Below, piece after piece: positions 44,728-53,714 of a stretch of DNA of 64,000 bases. The notes under the pieces were generated by a model. It was not told the origin of the DNA, searched no databases, and worked only from the letters and a program-made list of their open reading frames with translations. Source of the DNA: Ghiorsea bivora (GTDB lineage: Bacteria > Pseudomonadota > Zetaproteobacteria > Mariprofundales > Mariprofundaceae); NCBI RefSeq assembly GCF_000744415.1, contig NZ_JQLW01000006.1, positions 1-64,000 on the forward strand. Direction: 5' to 3'. Numbering within the stretch: the first letter of the stretch is position 1; each line of letters starts with the position of its first letter. A program made the translations under genes and the position numbers.

Positions 44728-45510
44728 ATGAATGATGCGCTAGATATTCAAATCGTCCAACATCTCAACCGTGGTTTAAGTTATGCAGAAAGCTGCTTTG
44801 AAACTTTTCGAGTCATTGATGGTGCTATTTTTTTATGGGATAAGCATTGGCAACGTTTGCAGCATGGGTTTGCAAGTTTCGGGCTTTGTTTGGCTGATAA
44901 ACATCAAGAAAACATCAAACAAAACTGTTTACACGCGGCAAAAAAAGAAGGTTCGGATTGTCTGGTTCGGCTGACACTAACTGGTGGTGAAGCTGCTTGG
45001 GGGCTTATGCAACAGGCTACACCCCAAATTTTCATTCAAACGCTTCCCTTTTTAACCCAGCAACAAACCATACACTTACAAAGCGTTGAATATCCCTTTG
45101 CCTTGCTTCCCAAACCTGCCAAGTTCACAGCCGATTACGCGCTCATGCTTCGCGCCAAACAACACTGGACCTTACAAGATGGAAAAAGCCCCCTGATATG
45201 CAAAAATAATGTGCTTTTAAGCGGATTGGTTGCCAATATCGCTTTGTTTAACCAAGGAAAATGGCTTACACCACAAGGTGATGGTATTTTAGCTGGAAAC
45301 ATTCGAAATTACTTCATACAACAAGGTTTAATGACCCCACAATCATGTTCAGCCCAGCTTTTAGCACAAACTGAAGCTGCTGTACTGCTCAATTCAGGGT
45401 CTTTTTTACAGGTTGTGCAAAGCATAGATAACCAACCACTGCAAACACAACACCCTGCCATTGCTGATTTGCAACAAAATTTACAAGCCCAACAAGGTGT
45501 ACGTTTATGA
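44728..45510 (+). CDS. pabC: Aminodeoxychorismate lyase-like (class IV PLP) protein
   Basis: 260 residues from the ATG at 44728. GLSYAESCFETFRVIDGAIF and the PLP lysine in PAKFTADYALMLRAK fit PabC. The segment NNVLLSGLVANIALF aligns with GWVTECCAANLFW of E. coli PabC, placing serine where the glutamate that contacts the PLP ring nitrogen is normally found. The gene overlaps mltG by 4 bp, and pabC-mltG is a widely conserved pair, which supports the assignment. Function makes p-aminobenzoate for folate. Confidence 0.78.
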   Translation: MNDALDIQIVQHLNRGLSYAESCFETFRVIDGAIFLWDKHWQRLQHGFASFGLCLADKHQENIKQNCLHAAKKEGSDCLVRLTLTGGEAAWGLMQQATPQIFIQTLPFLTQQQTIHLQSVEYPFALLPKPAKFTADYALMLRAKQHWTLQDGKSPLICKNNVLLSGLVANIALFNQGKWLTPQGDGILAGNIRNYFIQQGLMTPQSCSAQLLAQTEAAVLLNSGSFLQVVQSIDNQPLQTQHPAIADLQQNLQAQQGVRL

Positions 45511-46499
45511 AAAGAACTTGGCTTATTCTGATTGTTGTTGTCTTGGTTTTGGCAGGCTCAGCTTTGTTTGCACAAACAAAAATCAACCAGTTACAAACGG
45601 TTGCAGCACAAGATATACAAATCCCCAACGGCGCATCGAGTAAAAGTATTGCCCGAATTTTAGAAACCAACGGTATTATCTCATCGGCAACCCTTTTTGC
45701 TTGGTACACCCGCCTATCCGACCAAGCATCCAAGCTTAAACCTGGTTTGTATCACTTTGAAGGCGCACTCAATATGCCTTATGTGTTGAATATACTTACC
45801 CAAGGCAAAGTGCTTCAGTTTAAAGTCACCATCCCTGAAGGTTTGCGCACCGATGAAATGCTTCATCTGCTGGCGAAGAAAACCCAAACACCCCTTCAAA
45901 ACTGGCAAAACGCTCTCCAATCCATCGTTGGTACAGGTGAATATGAAGGTTTATTTTTACCTGAGACCTATGTCTATAACAAACCCATAAAGCCTGAGTC
46001 CATCTTGCAGCAAATGTATGATGCACGCGCCAAAATCGAAGGAAAACTTGCACAGGAACTTGATTGGAATGAGGCACAAATCAAACGCAATCGAATTATT
46101 GCTTCCATTGTCGAAAAAGAAACAGCCCTTGCCAAAGAGCGCGTTTGGGTATCAGCTGCCATTCATAACCGTTTAAGAAAAAACATGCGTTTACAAATGG
46201 ACCCTACGGTCATTTATGGCATGTATCGCACCCAAGGTACATTTGATGGCAATATCAGGCGCAAGGATTTAAGAGCCGACACCCCTTGGAACACCTACAC
46301 ACGCAACGGTTTGCCACCGACGCCAATCTGCAACCCAGGAGCTGAAAGTTTACGCGCAGCGGCATACCCCGCCGATGTCGATTATTTATATTTTGTCGCC
46401 GATGGCACAGGCGGTCATGCCTTTGCTTCCACATTGGAAGAACACAATGCCAATGTACGCAAATGGATTCGCATTGAACGAAAGTTACATAAAAACTAA
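45507..46499 (+). CDS. mltG: Endolytic murein transglycosylase MltG
   Basis: 330 residues. One N-terminal membrane anchor (LILIVVVLVLAGSALFAQT), a LysM-like region, then the YceG domain with the catalytic glutamate in IIASIVEKETALAKER and the closing PTPICNPGAESLRAAAYPAD. It cuts nascent peptidoglycan and helps set strand length. Starts in the pabC stop (ATGA). The TAA stop lies in the CTAA target repeat of the MITE that follows. Confidence 0.94.
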   Translation: MKRTWLILIVVVLVLAGSALFAQTKINQLQTVAAQDIQIPNGASSKSIARILETNGIISSATLFAWYTRLSDQASKLKPGLYHFEGALNMPYVLNILTQGKVLQFKVTIPEGLRTDEMLHLLAKKTQTPLQNWQNALQSIVGTGEYEGLFLPETYVYNKPIKPESILQQMYDARAKIEGKLAQELDWNEAQIKRNRIIASIVEKETALAKERVWVSAAIHNRLRKNMRLQMDPTVIYGMYRTQGTFDGNIRRKDLRADTPWNTYTRNGLPPTPICNPGAESLRAAAYPADVDYLYFVADGTGGHAFASTLEEHNANVRKWIRIERKLHKN

Positions 46500-46562
46500 G
46501 GAGATACTGATTTATTGGTATCCTGCCAAAAATCAAGGCGCAAAAGGAAAAACGAGGCTTCC
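46500..46562. mobile_element. Deleted MITE copy, 63 bp, CTAA target duplication
   Basis: Between CTAA repeats (46496-46499 and 46563-46566). The left end GGAGATACTGATTTATTGG and about 60 bp onward match the right half of the 40306-40455 copy in inverse orientation. The right end keeps only GGAAG (read inward). It is an internally deleted derivative or a solo half with a minimal second end. Confidence 0.8.
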
Positions 46563-46570
46563 CTAAAGAC

Positions 46571-47542
46571 CTAATCTTTTTCGGGAAGCCCTGTAAACTC
46601 AATGTAAATATGTTTGGCTTCTTCGGATTCTTTACTCACCGCTTCTTCTAGGGATGCTCGCACATTATCCAACCTATGCATAAAACGAATCGCTTGTTGT
46701 ACTTCAGCCTCTGTCATATCGGCAAACAGCTCTTCTTCTCTTAGCTCAAGCTCTGCCATCAAAATACTTGCTTCAGGCGAGAGAACGATGCTGCGAATAT
46801 GACGCACATTTTGTACCCGTTCATCAGCAGTCCAAGCCTTTAAAGCCACTTGGTTAATTTCCTCATCGGACACATTGAGCAAATACTTTTTATTGGTTGC
46901 AGCCAAAAATATTGCCAATAAACCCATCAACAACGCAATACCCATCGCTGCTGCCACATCAAAAATAGCTGACCCTGTATAAGCTGCCAACCCCATACCA
47001 ACAAGGGCAAAGGTTAAACCCAGCACAGCAACAGTATCTTCAATTAAGATTGCCAACGTTGTTGGGTCTCGCGTTTCTTTCACATATTGCATAAAACCCA
47101 TGTTTTCAGCTTTACGTTGACGGGTAAACTCCACAAATGCCACATAAAACGAGTAACCTTCCACCACAAAAGCAAAACCCAAAATACCAAAAGCAAGCCA
47201 GCTCATTTCTGGTGCATGCCCACTTTCCAACTGCCCAACAGCATGCATCATGGTGTAAATACAGCCTAAAAAGAAAATGGTAATGGCTGACACCAGATTC
47301 CAAAAATAACGTTCTTGCCCATAACCAAAGTGATATTTGCCATCAGCAACACGTTTCGACCGCTTTAGACCCAAAAACAATAAACCTTGATTCGCCGTAT
47401 CAGCCAATGAATGAATCGCTTCAGCAAGCAAAGCACTCGAACCTGAAAATGCAAAACCAACAAATTTTGCAATCGTTACCGAACCATTGGCAACAATTGC
47501 AGTTATCACTGCTTTCGTTGAACCATCTTCACTATGTGACAT
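46571..47542 (-). CDS. Cation diffusion facilitator transporter (ZNT9/SLC30A9-like group)
   Basis: 323 residues, six likely membrane segments. The first metal site LLAEAIHSLADTANQ has the usual HxxxD. At the second site, where most CDF proteins have another HxxxD, this one has LIEDTVAVLGL, as in the SLC30A9-like branch. The C-terminal cytoplasmic domain is present (RVQNVRHIRSIVLSPEASIL). Probably exports zinc or another divalent metal. The MITE remnant starts a few bp after its stop. Confidence 0.85.
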   Translation of the reverse strand: MSHSEDGSTKAVITAIVANGSVTIAKFVGFAFSGSSALLAEAIHSLADTANQGLLFLGLKRSKRVADGKYHFGYGQERYFWNLVSAITIFFLGCIYTMMHAVGQLESGHAPEMSWLAFGILGFAFVVEGYSFYVAFVEFTRQRKAENMGFMQYVKETRDPTTLAILIEDTVAVLGLTFALVGMGLAAYTGSAIFDVAAAMGIALLMGLLAIFLAATNKKYLLNVSDEEINQVALKAWTADERVQNVRHIRSIVLSPEASILMAELELREEELFADMTEAEVQQAIRFMHRLDNVRASLEEAVSKESEEAKHIYIEFTGLPEKD

Positions 47543-47569
47543 TCATCAAACTCCGTTTACACTTGCCCA

Positions 47570-48358
47570 ATGTGGACATACCAACATCAGCACTTCATCG
47601 TACATCAGTTGCCCGTACTTCGAGACAACTATATTTATATTATTCAAGACCGCCACAGTCCTGTGGTTTGTGTGGTTGATCCCGCCTTGGCCCAACCTGT
47701 GATTGAAGCATGTAAACAACACAACATCACCCCCACCCATATCCTCAACACACACCACCACTGGGACCATACCGATGGCAACAAGCAACTAGTAGAAACC
47801 TACCAATGTGCCGTGGTTGGCAACCAAGCTGATGCTTCACGCATTCCATACATCAAACAAGCAATAACCGCCAACAGTCACTTTTCACTAGGGCATTTGA
47901 ATATTCAAAGTCTCGAAGTTAATGGCCACACACTAGGGCATATTGCCTTTGTGATTGATGACGCGCTATTTTGCGGGGATACTCTGTTTGGTGCTGGATG
48001 TGGTAGGTTATTTGAAGGAAGCTTTGCACAAATGTGGGAAAGTTTACAAAAACTTGCCGAACTCGACCAACAAACCAAAGTATATTGCGCCCATGAGTAC
48101 ACCCTTGTGAACCTAGCGTTCGCCCAAAGCGTTGATGCCGATAATAACCATCTTCAACAACGCATAGACGATGACAAATACAAACGCCTTCACAACCAAC
48201 CAACCATTCCCTCTACCATAGGTTTAGAGGTTCAAACCAATCCCTTTTTACGCCCTTTAGACCCCACATTCTGTTTGGCTTACAGCCAAACCCATCAAAC
48301 CAAGTCACAGCCCTTACAAGTGTTCACATCCATCCGAGAAGCAAGAAATAATTTTTAA
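47570..48358 (+). CDS. gloB: Hydroxyacylglutathione hydrolase (glyoxalase II)
   Basis: 262 residues. The metallo-beta-lactamase zinc motif is LNTHHHWDHTDGN, with further ligands in VNGHTLGHIAF, CGDTLFGAGCG and YCAHEYT. The C-terminal HAGH-C domain ends VFTSIREARNNF. It hydrolyses S-lactoylglutathione in methylglyoxal detoxification. Divergent from the CDF gene, with only 27 bp between the starts, so promoters must overlap coding sequence. Confidence 0.95.
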   Translation: MWTYQHQHFIVHQLPVLRDNYIYIIQDRHSPVVCVVDPALAQPVIEACKQHNITPTHILNTHHHWDHTDGNKQLVETYQCAVVGNQADASRIPYIKQAITANSHFSLGHLNIQSLEVNGHTLGHIAFVIDDALFCGDTLFGAGCGRLFEGSFAQMWESLQKLAELDQQTKVYCAHEYTLVNLAFAQSVDADNNHLQQRIDDDKYKRLHNQPTIPSTIGLEVQTNPFLRPLDPTFCLAYSQTHQTKSQPLQVFTSIREARNNF

Positions 48359-48382
48359 ACTGCGGGCAGCTGTTTGAGACAA

Positions 48383-49843
48383 CTAAATTTGTGCTTGCAA
48401 CTCAGGACCAATATCATTGATAAACTGCAAGTACTCTTCTTTGAGTTTTTCACCTTTGACATCTGCTGCATTCAACAAACCATAATTAAAGCGCATTTTC
48501 ACCCACAGCGTACGTTTGCTATTTTTATAAGGTAACACTTCATATTTATCAGCAAAGTTTGGGAAATTACTGTCGATATAATGCTCAACCTTACGCGTCA
48601 CATCTTCAATATCATGTCCTTTGGCTACAGTTTTAATTAATGAAAGTTCCATATATGTTTTATAGTTGGTGATAATATATGCCACACCTTTGTATTTAAA
48701 CTTCCACTGACCATCGGCATACTGCGTCTCATACTGTGGTAAACCTTCCAAACCATCATTCATCAGTGCCATAAAATCTCTAGCAGACAATGTTTTCACA
48801 ACTTGTGTCACCATATCTGCTGTATATTTATGAGTAATTTTACGCAAACTTGGGTAAATACCTCGCACATAATTAATAAACTTCTCATGATAATTGCGAA
48901 TATCTTCACCTGAAGGTTCTTTATCTAAAGGATATTCCAATACAATCATGGTGATACCTTGTTTGTTCGGGTGCGCCAATACCTTGGTTGACTTAGCGCC
49001 TTTAGGTAACCTTGCTAAGATCCGCTTTCTTAAATCAGCATACATCTTTTCTTGTTTATATTCGGATAAACTTCCTGTATTTAACCATATACGTTCCTCA
49101 AAATACCGCCCATAATTCACCGTTTCAACATCAATATCATCCACTTTCCACTGCCAATGCCCTAGTTTGGAATCTTTGCGTCGCAATTGATTGCGCTTAC
49201 TAAAACCATGACCAACCACCTCAACAAATACTTGTGTATCAACAATCGCCGCGTAATCTTTATTTAACACATGCTCAAAATAATCAGCCAAAGCTTCTTG
49301 GTTAGCATGATCAATCTCATAATACAAATCTGCCGTTTCTTCTCGCAAATCTTTCAACAGATTTTTCACTTCATCCAAACTTTTTCCAGCTACACTTACA
49401 CTTCCTTTAAAGTTCATCCGTTTGCCATCAAAAGACACTTCACCCTGAAAACCCGATAAATCGGACATCATGGCATCATAGTTCTGTAAATCTTCAATAT
49501 GACTGGTGGCATCACTATCATGAAGCACCACATCCGCTACGCGAGCATCGACTTTAGGCATCACTTGCACAATATGGATGCGACTTCCCGCATATCTAAG
49601 CATAGTAGGAATACCTACCTCATGACTTTCTTCATCTTCTTTGTCTGCTGTTTTGGCTAAAAACTTCATATGCCAACGGTTATTATAACCCTCATCTTCT
49701 TGGACATCGACGATATGTTTCTTATCCGCAGTAAGAATAGCCTCATATATTTCTGTGGTCGTAAAAGCATATGCTTGTACCGACCACATACCCAGAATAC
49801 CCCACAGCACAACATGAAAGAAATTTGTTTTTTTTAACATCAT
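48383..49843 (-). CDS. Exported protein of unknown function
   Basis: 486 residues. Signal peptide MLKKTNFFHVVLWGILGMWS onward, cleaved after AYA. The mature protein is charged and seems to contain two similar 90-residue alpha/beta units near the end (for example VTQVVKTLSARDFMALMNDG and YMELSLIKTVAKGHDIEDVT). No cysteines stand out and no family is recognised. GTG and ATG codons cluster at the start (49846, 49843, 49840); AAGGTGTG precedes 49843. Monocistronic as far as can be seen. Confidence 0.7.
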   Translation of the reverse strand: MMLKKTNFFHVVLWGILGMWSVQAYAFTTTEIYEAILTADKKHIVDVQEDEGYNNRWHMKFLAKTADKEDEESHEVGIPTMLRYAGSRIHIVQVMPKVDARVADVVLHDSDATSHIEDLQNYDAMMSDLSGFQGEVSFDGKRMNFKGSVSVAGKSLDEVKNLLKDLREETADLYYEIDHANQEALADYFEHVLNKDYAAIVDTQVFVEVVGHGFSKRNQLRRKDSKLGHWQWKVDDIDVETVNYGRYFEERIWLNTGSLSEYKQEKMYADLRKRILARLPKGAKSTKVLAHPNKQGITMIVLEYPLDKEPSGEDIRNYHEKFINYVRGIYPSLRKITHKYTADMVTQVVKTLSARDFMALMNDGLEGLPQYETQYADGQWKFKYKGVAYIITNYKTYMELSLIKTVAKGHDIEDVTRKVEHYIDSNFPNFADKYEVLPYKNSKRTLWVKMRFNYGLLNAADVKGEKLKEEYLQFINDIGPELQAQI

Positions 49844-49904
49844 CACACCTTATTCTTCATCATTTTAAACAAGTATAGCTTACCTTACCTATTCTTTAAA
49901 CCCA

Positions 49905-50729
49905 TTATCTACAGTGTACAGCAAATAAACGCGGCATTTTCTCTTGATCAAGCCTAGCCAAGGTCAACTGACCACCCCATACACATCCTGTATCTAGACC
50001 CAAAACATACGGGTGTTCAGCAACCAAACCTTTGGCTGCCCAATGTCCAAACACGAATCGCGTTTTCTTTTTTCCATCTTTTTTCCACTTGGCATGTTCG
50101 TGTTCAAACCATGGTTGACTATGTTGATCTGTGGTATCTGCTGTTTTTTGTTGCCAATCAAATGTGCCAACATCACTACAAAAACGTGTTCGCGTGAATA
50201 CGGCTGTATTAAACAATAGTCTCACATGTTTATCTTTAGGTTCCTGCGTTGGAAAACCTTTACTTTGCAATGCCTTACAAAAAGAACCCCAATCATCGGA
50301 TTGTAAAACAGCCTCAACCTTTCGTGCGCGTTTCTTGGCTTTTTTGAGGCTCCAAAGCGGGCTAACCCCTGCATGAACCATGGCCCAACCCAAAGTTTTA
50401 TCATGATGCAATAAGGGTTTATGCCGAAGCCAATCGATCAATGCTGCACCATCTTTAGCATGCACCACTTCATCCAAGGTATCCCCTTCAAATGATTTCC
50501 CACCCGCATAATACGCCAACAATTGAATATCATGATTGCCTAATACACATACACAAGCGTCACCCAATTTTTTCAAGAAACGTAAGACTTTCAACGAATC
50601 AGGGCCTCGGTTGACCATGTCTCCAGCGCACCACAACATATCTTCCTTGGGGTTAAAGTTGACTTGCTTTAACAACTTTTTTAAAGGTTTATAACAGCCT
50701 TGAATATCACCCACCACATATACAGCCAT
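49905..50729 (-). CDS. apaH: Bis(5'-nucleosyl)-tetraphosphatase, symmetrical
   Basis: 274 residues from the ATG at 50729; an upstream GTG-type extension overlaps lpxB and is rejected. VVGDIQGCYKPLKKLL, WCAGDMVNRGPDSLKV, and LGNHDIQLL are the three metallophosphatase motifs. Hydrolyses Ap4A to two ADP and in enterobacteria also removes Np4 caps from RNA. The ATG shares one base with the lpxB stop (TAATG), so it is the last gene of the envelope operon. Confidence 0.94.
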   Translation of the reverse strand: MAVYVVGDIQGCYKPLKKLLKQVNFNPKEDMLWCAGDMVNRGPDSLKVLRFLKKLGDACVCVLGNHDIQLLAYYAGGKSFEGDTLDEVVHAKDGAALIDWLRHKPLLHHDKTLGWAMVHAGVSPLWSLKKAKKRARKVEAVLQSDDWGSFCKALQSKGFPTQEPKDKHVRLLFNTAVFTRTRFCSDVGTFDWQQKTADTTDQHSQPWFEHEHAKWKKDGKKKTRFVFGHWAAKGLVAEHPYVLGLDTGCVWGGQLTLARLDQEKMPRLFAVHCR

Positions 50730-51895
50730 TACTTCAACATCTCCTGCCAGCACAAAGCCGCAAGTTTTTCTGCAGGGTTACCTGTGCCCAGCAATGCACG
50801 CAAATCTGCAAAGGCTTGTGTTTGCTGCTGTGTCTCACCGCACAATAATGGATGAATGTTAGCTTCAATATTTTCTATCGTTGCATCATGCTGCAATAAC
50901 TCTGGCACAATACCTTGCGAACTTGGCGCATCACCCAAAAGCAAGATATTAGCAAGCCCTACACACCGCCCCTTAATCAAGCGTTGTCCAATAAACCAAG
51001 AAAATGCCGATGTTTTGTACACCAATACTGTAGGCGTATCCCAAAGTGCCAATTCCAGCGTCGCCGTACCTGAAACAGCAATCGCAGCATCAGCTCTGAG
51101 CGCATAATAATTTTCCGTACGCTCTAAAAGCATTACACCCACATCCGTAAGAGGTTTTAATGCTTCGGGTTTGACACTTGGTGCAAGCGTTGCCACCGCT
51201 TGAAGTGCTGGTTGTTGTTTTTGTAAACGGACAAACGTATCCGCTAAAAGTTGCACATGCTGTTTTAATTCCGATGGGCGAGAGCCAGGCAGTAAAGCCA
51301 ACAGTGGTGTATCCTCTATCAAACCCAAGCGCTTTTTAAGCGCAGCCTTGCTCCAACCACCCTGACAAGCATACGCACTGGGGTTACCCACATACACGAC
51401 ATCTTGAATACCACGTTCGCTAAACCACGTTTGCTCAAACGGAAAAATACATGCCAAACGATTTTGTGATTGCTGCAGTTTGGTAATGCGTTTCGCACCC
51501 CATGCCCAAAGCTTGGGTGCAATATAATGCGTCACAAACAAACCTTTGGCACGAAGTTTACGCCCAAGCCCCAAATGGAAACTGGTGAAATCAGTAAGAA
51601 TCACTACATCAGGCTTAAACGCATCGGCAAATGCCAATATATCCTTTTCTACACGCTTGATACGTGGTAATGCCTTGATGACATCGCCAAAACCCATCAC
51701 ATTCAAATCAGCCATATCACGCACAGGTTTACAACCTGCTTTCTGCATCATCGGCCCTGCAATACCAGAAACTTCAAGCGTCACATCATCAGGTGTTTGC
51801 GCTTGAAGTTGTTTAACCACCGCAGCAGCATGCAAATCACCAGAAGTTTCCCCTGCTGACATCAAAACGCGATATGTTTTTGAATTACTCACCAT
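50729..51895 (-). CDS. lpxB: Lipid-A-disaccharide synthase
   Basis: 388 residues. VLMSAGETSGDLHAAAVVKQ is the LpxB N-terminal signature, then YIAPKLWAWGAKRITKL and LLPGSRPSELKQH, which bind UDP-2,3-diacylglucosamine and the second sugar. Joins lipid X to UDP-2,3-diacyl-GlcN at the inner membrane. Downstream of lpxI but separated from it by 189 bp, so it may have its own promoter in that gap. Confidence 0.95.
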   Translation of the reverse strand: MVSNSKTYRVLMSAGETSGDLHAAAVVKQLQAQTPDDVTLEVSGIAGPMMQKAGCKPVRDMADLNVMGFGDVIKALPRIKRVEKDILAFADAFKPDVVILTDFTSFHLGLGRKLRAKGLFVTHYIAPKLWAWGAKRITKLQQSQNRLACIFPFEQTWFSERGIQDVVYVGNPSAYACQGGWSKAALKKRLGLIEDTPLLALLPGSRPSELKQHVQLLADTFVRLQKQQPALQAVATLAPSVKPEALKPLTDVGVMLLERTENYYALRADAAIAVSGTATLELALWDTPTVLVYKTSAFSWFIGQRLIKGRCVGLANILLLGDAPSSQGIVPELLQHDATIENIEANIHPLLCGETQQQTQAFADLRALLGTGNPAEKLAALCWQEMLK

Positions 51896-52084
51896 GCTTG
51901 CAAGTCTATACAGATTTTGCGTTTTTCACCAATCTTGAACCACAGAGGACGCAGAGTTTCACAGAGACAATGCATTATTTGCCACTCTGTTAAAACACCC
52001 CACCACACTCGGCATAACCACCTAATTTTATCCATGTTTACCTGCGTTTATCAGCGGCTAAAATTTATCGAATGTATATTGCTA
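51896..52084. other. Gap between lpxI and lpxB with repeat-like debris
   Basis: No gene. GAACCACAGAGGACGCAGAG (51938-51957) followed by TTTCACAGAGA, and CCATGTTTACCTGCGTTTAT (52032 onward) resemble short dispersed sequences found in non-coding DNA of many bacteria. I see no clear hairpin, terminal repeat or target duplication. Confidence 0.4.
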
Positions 52085-52903
52085 TTATTTTGCCTGAAAC
52101 CCAATCACCGAAATACCCAAACGACTTGCAGTATCTGCCAGTTTATATTTTTCAATCAACAGCGTTTTCCCTGCTTCAATACCTATGGCTGTACAACCTG
52201 ATGCTGCCATGGTTTCTAATGTGCCAATACCCATAGCTGGCACATCAAACCTAGGGTCTTGATTGGGTTTGGAGACTTTGACGACTGTCACATCGGATTT
52301 ACCTAAAGCTCCACCACGTTTAATCGCTTCATCCGTGCCTTCAATGGCTTCTACGGCAAGCACGGCTTCATCTTTAACAACAATGGTCTGCCCGATGTCT
52401 AAACTTGCAATCGCTTTAGCTTGAGGGAAACCAAATTTAATGTCTTTAAGCATTTGTTCTATGGGTTTGGGGCCAAACAAATGACCTTCACTTGCCAATA
52501 AGTCATCTGCAAATTCAATTTGCGAGCGCACCGTGATACCTGCTTTTTCTAGTGCAGCAACAATACCTAACATCAAGGAATCATCTTTTTTGTCTTTGGC
52601 TTGAAATAAAATTTTAGCCGCCAATAAATCAGGTTTAAAATTACGAAATAAATGTATCTTTTGCACTTTACCTGCAAAAATAAGGTCAGAAACATCATGG
52701 ATCTGCATGGTTTTAATCATTTTTTTGATTTGACCAACCGATACCCAAGTCACACTATCGGCAATGCTTTCTATGTCTTTGGATGCTTCTTCTTGAATGG
52801 CGGCAACATGCACCATAAAACCTTTGTTTTTCAATGTTTGACACAGCTCTAGGGGAAACGCACCGTAACCCGCGACCAAACCAATCGATTGAGACTCAGA
52901 CAT
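52085..52903 (-). CDS. lpxI: UDP-2,3-diacylglucosamine pyrophosphatase LpxI
   Basis: 272 residues. IGLVAGYGAFPLELCQTLKN at the start, FAGKVQKIHLFRN and KVSKPNQDPRFDVPAMG, then IGIEAGKTLLIEK match the LpxI (DUF1009) family, which replaces LpxH in alphaproteobacteria and some other lineages. Produces lipid X for LpxB. Starts 8 bp inside lpxA. Its presence helps exclude a typical gamma- or betaproteobacterial host. Confidence 0.93.
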   Translation of the reverse strand: MSESQSIGLVAGYGAFPLELCQTLKNKGFMVHVAAIQEEASKDIESIADSVTWVSVGQIKKMIKTMQIHDVSDLIFAGKVQKIHLFRNFKPDLLAAKILFQAKDKKDDSLMLGIVAALEKAGITVRSQIEFADDLLASEGHLFGPKPIEQMLKDIKFGFPQAKAIASLDIGQTIVVKDEAVLAVEAIEGTDEAIKRGGALGKSDVTVVKVSKPNQDPRFDVPAMGIGTLETMAASGCTAIGIEAGKTLLIEKYKLADTASRLGISVIGFQAK

Positions 52904-53714
52904 CCTTATCTTTTTTGGAGTGCATCATCACGCCGCGTTCACTGCTGCGCACAAAATCAATCAACTCGTCCACATAAGCATTACCCAAGCTCAAACCTTC
53001 AACTTCAGCCAAGCGGTCTTTAAGCAAACCTGAACCCATAAATATCATTTTATATGCCGTTTTAAGGGCTCGAATATCATCGTTAGAAAAACCTTTGCGC
53101 TTCAAACCAACCGTGTTCAAACCTGATAAACTCATGGTGTATCCGCCGCCAGCAATGGTGAACGGAGGCATATCTTTAAGCACAGTACACGTTGCGCCCA
53201 ACATGACATTTTTACCAATGCGACAGAATTGATGAACCGCAGACATCGCACCCACAATCGCCCCATCGTGTACTTCAACATGCCCTGCCAAAATCGCGCT
53301 GCATGCCAATACAATGCCATTGCCAATCTGACAGTCATGCGCCACATGGGTATAGGTTTGGAAAAGGTTGTTATCACCAATTTTGGTGAGCATACCGCCA
53401 CCTTCTGTGCCTCTGTGTACAGTGACATACTCTCTAAAAGTGTTGTTATCACCAATGATAACTTCTGATGGTTCATCATGAAACTTTAAATCTTGCGGTA
53501 CACCACCAATACTGGAAAAGGGTGAAAAAGTATTCTGTTTACCAATCGTTGTGCGTCCAGTGATGGACACATGCGAAACAAGCTCACAACCCGCGCCCAA
53601 TGTTACCCCTTCATCTACCGTACAAAATGGTCCTATGCTTACCCCTTTACCAATACTTGCCTTGTCTGAGACAACAGCAGTTGGGTGAATGCTTGTCGCC
53701 TGGGCTTTGTTCAC
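52896..53714 (-). CDS. lpxA: UDP-N-acetylglucosamine acyltransferase
   Basis: 272 residues. Hexapeptide repeats form the left-handed beta helix (IHPTAVVSDKASIGKGVSIG and onward). The catalytic histidine is in YTHVAHDCQIG. The C-terminal part (LNTVGLKRKGFSNDDIRALK) is typical. First step of lipid A synthesis. GTG start at 53714 overlaps the fabZ stop (GTGA); the start is fixed by the short N-terminus common in the family. Confidence 0.96.
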   Translation of the reverse strand: MNKAQATSIHPTAVVSDKASIGKGVSIGPFCTVDEGVTLGAGCELVSHVSITGRTTIGKQNTFSPFSSIGGVPQDLKFHDEPSEVIIGDNNTFREYVTVHRGTEGGGMLTKIGDNNLFQTYTHVAHDCQIGNGIVLACSAILAGHVEVHDGAIVGAMSAVHQFCRIGKNVMLGATCTVLKDMPPFTIAGGGYTMSLSGLNTVGLKRKGFSNDDIRALKTAYKMIFMGSGLLKDRLAEVEGLSLGNAYVDELIDFVRSSERGVMMHSKKDKDV

